Shown piece after piece: positions 55,978 through 64,000 of a stretch of 64,000 nt of DNA. The first letter of the stretch is position 1. Every line of letters starts with the position of its first letter. Both the position numbers and the translations under genes were made by a program. The DNA lies in the NCBI GenBank assembly GCA_019054805.1, contig JAHQIY010000006.1, positions 3,472,001 to 3,536,000 on the forward strand, read 5' to 3'. Source of the stretch: Brachionus manjavacas (lineage: Eukaryota; Rotifera; Eurotatoria; Ploima; Brachionidae). A model generated the notes under the pieces. That model saw only the letters and a list, made by a program, of their open reading frames with translations, was not told the DNA's origin and did not search any database.

Positions 55978-57177
55978 CTAGAATCCAGGTAAGATCCTTC
56001 CTTTTTTCTTAAGTTGTTTAATTTTTTTCTCTTTTTTCTTTTCTTTTCTTTTTTCAATGTTTTTGCGACGTTTATCTTGCACCTTCATTTTTTTCTCTTC
56101 AACCTCTTTATTTCGCTCTTCCCAATTCTTTTTAGATTTTTCTTTCTTTTTATCCATTCTTTTGACGGATTTTTTCAATGTACTTATGTCATCTTTAACT
56201 TTTATACCGGATGCCTTTTCAATCGCAGTTTGCCATTTAGATTTGGTTTCTAATTCAGCTGCCTTCTCTGGCTCAACTTTTTTTAGTTCTTCAATTTTTT
56301 CTTTTTTTTCCTGTAGTTTTTTCAACAATTTTTTATAATCTTTCGGTTTAGCATTAACTGGTGTTAGCTTATCATCCTTTTTCTTGGTTTTGAGCGTCTT
56401 GTCAGCAGTAAAATCAAATTTGGAAAAGACAACTTCACCATTTTTATTCAGAATAGGCTTTCGATTTTCACTCGAATTGGCTTCTGAGTGTTCTATATCA
56501 ATAATTTGAGTTTCTGACTGTGAGTCATATCTTAGTCGTTGTCTTTTGATAGCAGCACGTTTTTCCTCTTTGAATTTAGATGATCTTTTCTGAGCTTTTT
56601 TCGAATCTAACTTTACCTTTTCTTCATTTTGGTTGTCTTCATTTTCTTCCATGTTTAGCTCCGGCTTTTCCTTTTTAGATGAAGATTTATTTTGATTTTT
56701 ATTCTGAACCTTTATCATTGTGTTTTTGCTTGTTTGATTATTTTTTAGGAGTTTAATTCTATTCGAATTGACTTTTTGCTGAATATCTTTCTTATTTTTT
56801 TGATGATAAACTTCGAAGTCTTTTAATATTTGGGAAACTGTCTTAAAATATTTTGGATCAAATTTGTTAAAGTGATATTCCATGTCCAGTTCGTCCTCTT
56901 CAAGCATTTCGATATCTTCATCATCATCCGAATGGTGCATACTTGCTCCGTTTGCCAATCCGTTAGTAGACTCTTTTTTGTTCTTCTTTTTTTTGGAATC
57001 TTTGGATATGATTTGAATCCAATTGCGCCGATCATCCGGATTCAGGTAAACTCTGGATGGAATCATATCAATGAATGAAGAAAAAAATAACTCATTTGTT
57101 CTACATCGATCTCTTAGCTGATTAATGTTAATTTTTTGGCTACTTGATTCAGGTGTTGTCGAAGATGATTCTTTCAT
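55978..57177 (-). CDS. SURF6: SURF6-type nucleolar protein
   Basis: A single exon of 399 residues. The C-terminal 150 residues match the SURF6/RRP14 domain: PKDYKKLLKKLQ, then the KWQTAIEKASGIKVKDD block, LLKKS-like LKKSVKRMDKKKEK, KNWEERNKEVEEKK and the terminal KKGRILPGF. An acidic/Ser-rich and Lys-rich N-terminus carries a short motif, FNKFDPKYFKTVSQILKDFE. SURF6 binds nucleic acid in the nucleolus and is needed for maturation of both ribosomal subunits. Over a quarter of the residues are Lys or Arg, which produces a long T-rich plus strand and many shadow frames. Length is near the usual 360. The start is the first ATG of the frame. Confidence 0.92.
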   Translation of the reverse strand: MKESSSTTPESSSQKININQLRDRCRTNELFFSSFIDMIPSRVYLNPDDRRNWIQIISKDSKKKKNKKESTNGLANGASMHHSDDDEDIEMLEEDELDMEYHFNKFDPKYFKTVSQILKDFEVYHQKNKKDIQQKVNSNRIKLLKNNQTSKNTMIKVQNKNQNKSSSKKEKPELNMEENEDNQNEEKVKLDSKKAQKRSSKFKEEKRAAIKRQRLRYDSQSETQIIDIEHSEANSSENRKPILNKNGEVVFSKFDFTADKTLKTKKKDDKLTPVNAKPKDYKKLLKKLQEKKEKIEELKKVEPEKAAELETKSKWQTAIEKASGIKVKDDISTLKKSVKRMDKKKEKSKKNWEERNKEVEEKKMKVQDKRRKNIEKRKEKKKEKKIKQLKKKGRILPGF

Positions 57178-58610
57178 TTTCTAATAATTTTGTTAATACA
57201 TGTATTTATTTAATTTAAGTATAAAAAGAGAATTTAAAAAAAATATATTTAAAGATTGAATTCAAATGCGTATAAAATTTTTACTTAAAATTAATGTGAT
57301 TTTCATATTTTTTTTCAATCGAAATAGTCTAAACTAAGTTAACAAGATACTAAAAAAGTTTGCAGTATTTTTTTTTCTTTATTAAGAATAAAATTTGAAA
57401 AATACTCATAATATTGAGAATCAAATGAATATTCTGAAAACGGTTTTAAAGTCTAAAAATTCTTATGAAAAAATTTTAAAATTCCTTTTTTTATATTTAA
57501 CTAGAGGATTGACTCGAAATCATGGTTTACTGTAATTTTACGTAAATTAACGTAATTTTTTGTTAAAAAATGTTTTTATTTACGTAAATTTACAAAAATT
57601 ACGTTTTTTACATTCTTTTAAAGAAATTTACAAGTCCCAAAAAATATCGTTCTTTTAGTAATCTTCGAAGAAATTTGAAAATTTTATGGCTTTAAAATAA
57701 CAAAAGAATTCGTTATTTTATGTAAAATCATATTTTTTAATGTGAAAAAGGGAAATATAGTAAAAGAATTTAAAAAAAAATAAACTTGAAAAAATAAATA
57801 TTTATTGTTCAAATGATCTGAAAAATCATATTTCCTCTCTATTATTCATTTCAAATTCTATTCAAATTCAACATTTGTATCCAGTAATTTTACAATCGGG
57901 ATTTTCAGGATTTTACGTAAAATCCTCAAAATTCCAATTGTAAAATTTTTTCCAGAAAACTTATTAAATTTTCAAAAACTAAAAAAACAAAAATTTTTGG
58001 ACCTTTAAAATTCATGTAAATGTATATAAAATAACGTAATTTTATGTAAATTCCTGAAATTTTTTACCAAAATTTGTGTTAATTTACTCAAAATTGTTGA
58101 CCATCATGTCAAATCAATACTGTGTTAGCGGTGTTATCCTTTTTTTCTATTTTTTGTTTGTATTGATTTATTGTTACTTGTTTTAAATCGTTAAATATCA
58201 TTTAAAAATATTCTCTATTCATTTGGTTTTAAAACTAATTGAAAAGAATAATTTATAAAAGTTCCAAAATTTATTAAAAAAAAATAATCCATGAGATATT
58301 TAATTCTCAATTTCAAGTTTTAGACTTTAGTGGGTTTAAATGACAAATACTTTATTATAAATCAACATCGAAAATATTAAATAAAAATATACAAAATTTC
58401 TTAGTTTAATAAGTAGAATTTTTCAAATTTTAAACATTCTAGTTTAACTTGTTTAATTATAAGGGCCTTATCTAGTTAAACCATAAGAAAATCATAATTT
58501 GACAAAATTGGTTTTGATAAGAGATTTGAGGTCCAAATAAAATTTTCGAATTTCTGCCGTATGAAAATATTTCCAAGAAAATTACAATTCATTTCATAAT
58601 TGTTGTTAAA
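57178..58610. repeat. Intergenic with ACGTAA clusters and a 62-bp palindrome
   Basis: No gene. ACGTAA/TTACGT motifs recur at 57530-57610 and again at 57910-58050, as in the cluster at 26280-26440. At 57886-57947 the DNA is an imperfect 62-bp palindrome (31-bp arms, three mismatches) whose centre is the perfect GGATTTTACGTAAAATCC. The segment may be a decayed foldback repeat. Confidence 0.6.
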
Positions 58611-59735
58611 TTATAAAAATAAAGTAATAATCTTAGATTTTGTTATTTTTGTTCGACATGTTGGACACAAAACAGCTTTGTTCTGAGGACCACCTGATTT
58701 AAGATATTCATCCAAGCATTTATTACACAAAACATGTCCACAAGGCGTAGCTACTAATTTTTTATTTCGTTGTTTCAACTAAATTTTAAAAAAGAAGATT
58801 TTAAAACTTATTTTTTGCTACACTAATAAAATTACTTCATTTAGGTTTTCAAGACAAAGTGGACATTTTGGAATGCCTAGGATTTCATCATCCGAATCCG
58901 TATTTAAAGCTATTAAAAAAATTTAAAAAAACACTCAAAATAAAGTAAGCTCTTGGATTACATGAAGAATCGCTTATTTTTTGCCGCTTCGAGGGCGAAA
59001 ATAATTCAGTTTCTGTTGACCGGGTTGAAGAGTTAATGGTAGATTGTTCACCAGAGGCTTCATTTCTAAATAAAAAGATTAAAAATAATACGAACCAAAA
59101 TTTCTTTATTAAAAAAAATACCTATCATCATCTATTACTATTGTTTCGTTGGGATTTCGCATTCTTCTTCCTTAAAAAATTTAGATTAAATTTTAATTTT
59201 ATCTTGGTGAGTCAAATTTTACTTGAGAGCCTTCGTTGTGTTGATATTATTTCTTGAAAAAAAGCTAATCTTTAAATAAATTAATTCTTGTAGTTCAAAC
59301 TTACCTATATCATCACCAGAGTTGTTTGAAATGGCTCCTATAAGAACAGCATTAAATGTTCAAATATGAGAAGAAGTAAAGCTTATTTTTACTTGATGGA
59401 TTTGTTCGACGAGAATGCCGCCTAGAAGCTGTACTCTGACTATCTGTTATTATCATTACATCGTCCTGCTCTTTAGTTAAGTCTATACATTGGCTATTTC
59501 TGGGTCGTTCACTGCTGGTATGTTGAGAAGAGGCTTCAGAATTTGCGTTGATGGTAAAGCTTTGTTGAGGTGACAAAATGGATGGAATAGGGGAATTAAG
59601 TGTTTGAGTCGATTCGGCCAAATTTCGCGCAATTTGATTTATTATCGATCTGGGACTTAATGGCTCACTCTCCCTAATCGAGGGAGATATATTGTCCAAA
59701 GTATTAGGACTTAAATCATCTAAATTTTCACTCAT
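58611..59735 (-). CDS. RNF4: RNF4-type SUMO-targeted E3 ubiquitin ligase
   Basis: Six minus-strand exons (59393-59735, 59305-59337, 59122-59170, 58962-59065, 58836-58909, 58611-58778) join in phase into 256 residues. The N-terminus is Ser/Pro-rich and contains SUMO-interacting motifs: CIDLT and DVMIITD (exon 1) and ETIVIDDD (exon 3), next to an Arg-rich patch (GRRMRN). The C-terminus is a RING finger split between exons 5 and 6: CPLC, then TPCGHVLCNKC and CPTC, with all eight zinc ligands present (C3HC4). Multiple SIMs plus a C-terminal RING define the RNF4 class, which ubiquitinates poly-SUMO proteins in the nucleus during DNA repair. The RING loop between the last pairs (SGGPQNKAVL) is longer than in vertebrate RNF4. 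A non-RNF4 SIM/RING protein is the alternative. Confidence 0.82.
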
Positions 59736-60439
59736 CTGCTCGTTTAATTTTGTTCCTGAATACTAACAGCTGAATAGAATAGCTAGCAAAATAGTTGTTT
59801 TAGAAATAATTTTAGATAAAATATATTAAAATTTTATAATTAATTGTAATAAATTAGCAAATTATGATTTGGTATTCATTGAAATTACTATTATGGAATA
59901 AAATATTCATTTTGATTTATAATAAATGAAATTACTTTGTAAAAAAAAGAATGCATAGAGCTATGCTGTGTTTAGTAAATTTTACTAATTTAAAATTGTC
60001 CTTTTTTATTGCAGAGTTATCAAAACTAACTATTTTAAAATATAAAAAAATAAAAAATTATATAATTTAAATTATTCAAGCAAACAGTACTGTTTTACCG
60101 TCGCATAAATGATTAATAAAACAAAGGCGCTATGATAATTTTTGGTAATTTTACCTAAATTCAGGAATATTTCCCTTTTTTTTTTTAAATACTAAAAATA
60201 AATTTATCACAGCAAAATAAAGGGTTAGGGTAAAAAAAAGACAAAAATGAAAAATTTAATTTAAAAATTAAAATGCTTTATCAATAATTTAAATTTTTTG
60301 TGATAGCTCGAAATAAATGATAAAATTAAAAATTTTATGAAATGGCCTTATTCAAAAAAATAAAAGTTCAGTAAAATTTTTTTGTCGGACTTAGTTCAAC
60401 TTAGAAATAATTCTTGGAAAATTATCTAATTATTTGTGG
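59736..60439. other. Upstream of RNF4, no gene seen
   Basis: AT-rich with homopolymer runs. It presumably contains the RNF4 promoter; nothing specific is recognisable. Confidence 0.4.
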
Positions 60440-60900
60440 ATGACAAAAACTCCAAAAAAATATAGTATTCAACTTATCCGAACATTTCTTGACTCCATTA
60501 AGTCTTGTTCCATGATTTAATATTGACACAAAAAGTTTTTCTGACTTTGTTAGAGGTTTTGTTAATCATGTTTTTTTTAAAAATAATCTAAGCCTAAATA
60601 GGGAATCCGATTATTTTCTTTCATTTTACAATTTCCAGTAATGTGCTAGGATATGTGATGGTAATGTTCTATTTTTTTACCAGACGAACTATTTGACGAT
60701 CATGTTTCTCAATTAAGATCTTGGACTTTCCAGATCTTGAACAATTTTCATAAGTATTTTTTTGATTGTAACGGTCAATAAATTTCTTAATGCATGATTT
60801 GGATCTGCTAAGATCATTCCCTATAGCAGAATATGATCTTCAATTTTGGTCAACAATAGCTGCTTTTGTCTTTTCTCTTTACAAATAGGACAACATTATG
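60440..60900 (-). pseudogene. Dead Tc1/mariner transposase, N-terminal part
   Basis: The minus strand at 60677-60871 reads AIVDQN, a stop, RSYSAIGNDLSRSKSCIKKF, IDRYNQKNTYENCSRSGKSK and DRQIVRLVKK before a stop. This is the first HTH, GRPR-like linker and start of the second HTH of a Tc1-type transposase. Further downstream, around 60480-60520, KNVRIS, a stop where Asp is expected, and ILYFF resemble the first catalytic block (V.FSDES.F). Stops and frameshifts make it inactive. It is a different remnant from the two in the 2.79-kb repeats, which retain only the C-terminal part. Confidence 0.65.
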
Positions 60901-61091
60901 ATTTTTAATAAGCAATTTGGTTCAAATATATTATCTATTATATATATTATATCAAAGGGTTTACTTAATAATTATATATTTTTCTAAGGAATCGCGCATG
61001 TCACAAAAAGGAAACTTTTTACAGATTCTAGACTTTTCAAAACTCAAAAAATTTAATAATATTTTACAGATTAGATTTTATTTTTTTAATG

Positions 61092-61633
61092 GCATTGTGA
61101 ATTTTCATACAAACCTTCCAAAAATTACAAAAATAAAATTCCTTTTCATTAATTTAAATTGAATAAATTGAGCTTTTTAATTTTTGAAGAAGAAATAACA
61201 TGAAACAAAATATTTTTCACTAAATTCATCAAATAAAAATTAATATTATTTATTTATTATTTTATTTTGGAATATTTATGGTCAAAAAAAAATACCAATA
61301 TTTTAAGATTTATTTATTTTTCGTCTCTTTAATCTATTCCATTTGGAATTTTTTTTTGCAATTTAAAAGTTAATTTTTTTTTAAATATTAAATTCTGTCA
61401 TCGCTCTTTAAATAATTTTAAATTTTTGTATAAAAATTTATTTTTCAACTTTAAGTATTCATACCATTTTATTAAAAATAATCAATTTATTTACAAATAT
61501 TTATTTATTTTTTTGCTTTAAATTGGACTGTTAAAGACTTTTAAAGCTTACAGAAAAATATGTAGTACTAATTCATATCTTTATTAATAATTTAAATTCT
61601 GTATTGGAATTTATGTATGGAAATTCACAATGC
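61092..61633. mobile_element. Small DNA element with terminal inverted repeats
   Basis: GCATTGTGAATTTTCATAC at 61092-61110 recurs as reverse complement at 61615-61633 with one mismatch, and similarity continues weakly inward for about 15 bp. The 540-bp interior is AT-rich and non-coding. A second partial copy in direct orientation starts at 63179. It is a MITE-type, non-autonomous element; target duplications are not clear. Confidence 0.55.
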
Positions 61634-61817
61634 TTTTTTTAATTATAATTTAAAAGAATAAATTAAGCAGGCAAAAAAAATGCTTCAAAGTTTTAATTAC
61701 ATCGCGTTATATTTCAACACAAATCTAAATGTACAAATGAGAATCAAGCGCTTCTTAGTTTTTTCACAATATAGTATAATAAACATGGTTTCTTTAATCT
61801 TTATCTAGGAAAATAAT

Positions 61818-62701
61818 TTATTTATTTATTTATTATGGACGCCTTAAAGGCGATTTAAAATAAGAGTTAAGTAATTAAGTTTAAGACAAAAAGAGGGCAA
61901 CTTCTAATAATTTAAATTTTAAATGTTAATATTTTTAACTTTCTTTTAATTTCGATAATTATTATTCAATTTTTTCATTTTTATTTTCTCTCTTTTTTTT
62001 TTTTTCCTCGTTTTTTTTTTAGATAAATTTCTTAATTCGAATAACTCCAGGAGTCGAGTTAACAATAACTGACTGAGTCGAGTTAGAAGAAAGATGGGCA
62101 AATTCAGTCAACGTTGGATGCGTTAGATAAATTTTGTCCCTTTTTTTTTCTTTATTTTTTCCGAGTTTCATGTTTCTTTTTGTTAGTAGGATTTCGTTAG
62201 TTCTTGTAGGATTTTTCTGTAAGTATCGTTTTCAATATTTTCTAGGCATGTTCTTATTGAATCACTTATACCATTGTTACTTTTTTTCTAAATTTCTTTC
62301 AATTTTAAGTTAAGCAGTGGTATTAGGACATCAAAATTAAGCTCATCACATTCTACATACTCAGCTATCTTCCTTTAGCTTGATTTATTACTTAATTTTT
62401 TAGTCTCACTATCCCATTTTTCTAGGATTTCCAAAATTTTTTTCGTTAAATCATTATTAGTAAGTCTTTTAAAGAATCCTAATTTTTCTTTCATCAGCTT
62501 CTGTTCCATTTTTTCAAGACCAAGAGCCAAAAGGAGATTTGTAGAGCGTGAGTTTTTTTTTAAATTTATCATTCTTTTTATCATTGTGCTCTCCGTTGTT
62601 TGAAGATTTTTTATATCCAGATTACTGAGTGCATAATTTTCTAGTCCATAAATCAGGACAGGCCTTAGAAATACGCTATTGAGGTGAATCTTTATTTTCA
62701 C
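61818..62701 (-). mobile_element. Dead LINE 3-prime end
   Basis: A 108-codon minus-strand open frame (62375-62701) carries the reverse-transcriptase C-terminal region: SVFLRPVLIYGLENYALSNL, TESTMIKRMINLKKNSRSTN, LLALGLEKMEQK and KLGFFKRLTNND. This matches the post-catalytic part of non-LTR elements in which a YG.E...L block is followed by an R..N motif. Downstream the AT-rich tail ends near 61820 with a short hairpin (CGCC-TTTAA-GGCG) and ATAATAAATAAATAAATAAA, a typical LINE 3-prime microsatellite. The 5-prime part and catalytic palm are missing. It is a different lineage from the copy at 43250-44440. Confidence 0.75.
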
Positions 62702-63178
62702 ATTTAATTTTTAATTTTCGGTTTGAAGAAATTTAATTGATGCTATCGATTTGAAAGCTGATTTTATACGACCATTTTTATCTCTTCATTGTACATTTTC
62801 GGCTTACTCTCGTGCAATTTTGGTTTTTTTCCCGAATATTATAAACTGTTTTTCATCAGCATCAAATTTTATTTCGTTTTTAATTCCAAAATTAAAGAAA
62901 TTAAAATTTTTTTTTATTTGAGATATAAATTTTTTTTCAACTTTCATCTTTTATCCTTTATGATCAATTGAAATATTTTGAAATAATTTCAAGACAAAAT
63001 TTAGCTTTGCTTGCCTGTAATTTATCTAATTGATTAAAAATTTAGAGAAATTTTTGAGTCAAAATTTGGTTCACTGCAAGTTTTTAAATTGTTCTTTCCG
63101 ATCTTTGTATTGATATTAATTTTGTCTTTAAAATATTTTAAGTAACTTTTTTATATAAGTGAATTAAAAAAAAAAAAA

Positions 63179-63425
63179 GCATTGTGAATTTTCATACAAA
63201 TCTTCCAAAATTAGAAAAATTAAATTCTTCCTATTTAATTAATTTAAGTTGACAGAGAAATATCAATGATTAAATAAAATATCAATATTTTGAGATTTTT
63301 TTGCTGTCTCTATGATATTTTTCTAATCAAATTTTTCTTTGACAATTTTTAAATTCATTTTAATTTGATTTTAAAATGATGTCATCGCTCATTAATTTAG
63401 AAAAAGGTGGCTATAGTAAAATTTC
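63179..63425. repeat. Second, partial copy of the 61092 element
   Basis: From GCATTGTGAATTTTCATACA at 63179 the sequence follows the left 300 bp of the 61092-61633 element. Shared landmarks are CTTCCAAAA, ATATTTTGAGATTTTTT, the GTCTCT block and TGTCATCGCTC. No right terminal repeat is seen before the foldback copy begins at about 63453, so the element is truncated. Confidence 0.5.
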
Positions 63426-63452
63426 ATTTTTCAATTGGTTTACTAAACCAAT

Positions 63453-64000
63453 AAACATAAACAATTGAATTGTTTATGTTTGAATTACAAAATGTATCCA
63501 ATGTTGAAATATGATTAAAAAAATGCGATGTTTAGAATTATTTTTTAAGTCTCAAATAAAAAAATAAATTTAAGTTAATATTGGAAGCATTACATATTTT
63601 AAATTAAACTCTTTAGTGAAATAGAATGAGTTTAATTAATGGTTAACTGGATGAGAACCGTGTTCGATGTTAACGTTTCGTACGTGCCATCCGCCGACAA
63701 TCCGGCGGACGCGCCTTCCAGGCGCATAACCCCATAAACGGAGCCTACGCCTTGGCACTTCTACAAACGTCTATAAATATACGCTGCTCTACGTATTACC
63801 GACAGTTTTCGCACTTTATTATTTTTAATTTCAATAAAAACGACTGACTCGTGGTCCAGCCACCGGTTGTGAACTATTAGTTTACGCAATTTTTTGTTCA
63901 AAATAGAATTAGACGAAAGATTTTTAGATTATGCGAACAAATTGAATAAAGCTCAAAATTTAATAGAATGCCTTATTCTCGAAACTGATTTAAAAATTAG
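63453..64000. mobile_element. Second foldback element copy, cut by the window edge
   Basis: From 63480 (TTGAATTACAAAATGTATCC) the DNA follows the left arm of the foldback element at 31723-32734. After an interruption it resumes at 63868 (GTGAACTATTAGTTTACGC), matching 32115-32255, and runs off the window. Just outside the left end lies a perfect 14-bp inverted repeat with one spacer base (63453-63481, AAACATAAACAATT). About one base in ten differs from the first copy. Confidence 0.7.
63637..63867 (+). mobile_element. GC-rich insertion, solo-LTR-like
   Basis: About 230 bp of roughly 50% GC DNA interrupts the foldback copy. In order it contains two perfect GC hairpins (CCGCCG/CGGCGG near 63690 and GCGCCT/AGGCGC near 63712), a TATAAATA box near 63773, an AATAAA signal near 63833 and a final GACTCGTGGTCCAGCCA. 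A start at TGTTCGATG (near 63658) and an end at CCA, flanked on both sides by CCG, would give a TG...CA terminal repeat with U3-R-U5 layout. The target duplication is only 3 bp and not convincing. A SINE or another insertion remains possible. No tRNA primer site or coding sequence is present. Confidence 0.45.

Noticed and set aside
1..64000. CRISPR arrays, rRNA genes, bacterial-type operons, viral genes
   Set aside because: No regularly spaced repeats, no rRNA-like conserved stretches, and all recognisable genes are spliced or intronless metazoan orthologues; no virus-derived gene was recognised.

Overview
The window is nuclear DNA of a small AT-rich animal (about three quarters A+T by eye). 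Its genes are metazoan orthologues, split by very short introns of mostly 30 to 110 bp with GT-AG ends. Vasa, SPEF1, STARD7, RNF4, WDR31 and ANKRD45 types together indicate an animal with a germline and cilia. The AT bias, tiny introns and mix of LINE, Tc1/mariner and MULE relics would fit a monogonont rotifer such as Brachionus, but no sequence here proves the phylum. All exon joins below were built by hand from reading frame, splice-site dinucleotides and phase, and have no transcript support.

Layout. 0-10 kb: a three-LIM protein (minus) and RECQL4 (minus, six exons), separated by about 4.8 kb that holds a decayed LINE. 10-19 kb: a gene-poor stretch around a DRAK/DAPK-type kinase (plus). 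19-31 kb is the dense core: SPEF1 (plus), PPOX (minus, ten exons), RFC2 (plus, single exon, 211 bp from the PPOX start), STARD7 (plus, single exon) and vasa/DDX4 (plus, single exon, with a long internal repeat). 31-47 kb is repeat-rich. It contains a 125-bp tandem duplication, a 1-kb foldback element, a small MITE, a minus-strand gene joining a Tc1-transposase-like DNA-binding region to two BEN domains, a 2.79-kb nearly identical tandem duplication carrying dead Tc1/mariner pieces, a dead LINE and a dead MULE. 47-60 kb is a second gene-dense block: ANKRD45 (minus), MAK16 (plus), MRPL45 (plus), WDR31 (minus), an unrecognised secreted protein (minus), SURF6 (minus) and an RNF4-type SUMO-targeted ubiquitin ligase (minus). 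60-64 kb is again mobile-element debris, including a second foldback copy interrupted by a GC-rich, LTR-like insert.

The host genes are mostly housekeeping: DNA replication and repair (RFC2, RECQL4, RNF4), ribosome biogenesis (MAK16, SURF6), mitochondrion (PPOX, MRPL45, STARD7), cilia (SPEF1, and by family knowledge WDR31 and ANKRD45) and germline (vasa). I see no operon-like organisation. The most unusual locus is the putative Tc1-HTH/double-BEN fusion at 34.4-37.3 kb, with a possible alternative first exon that would give a BEN-only product.
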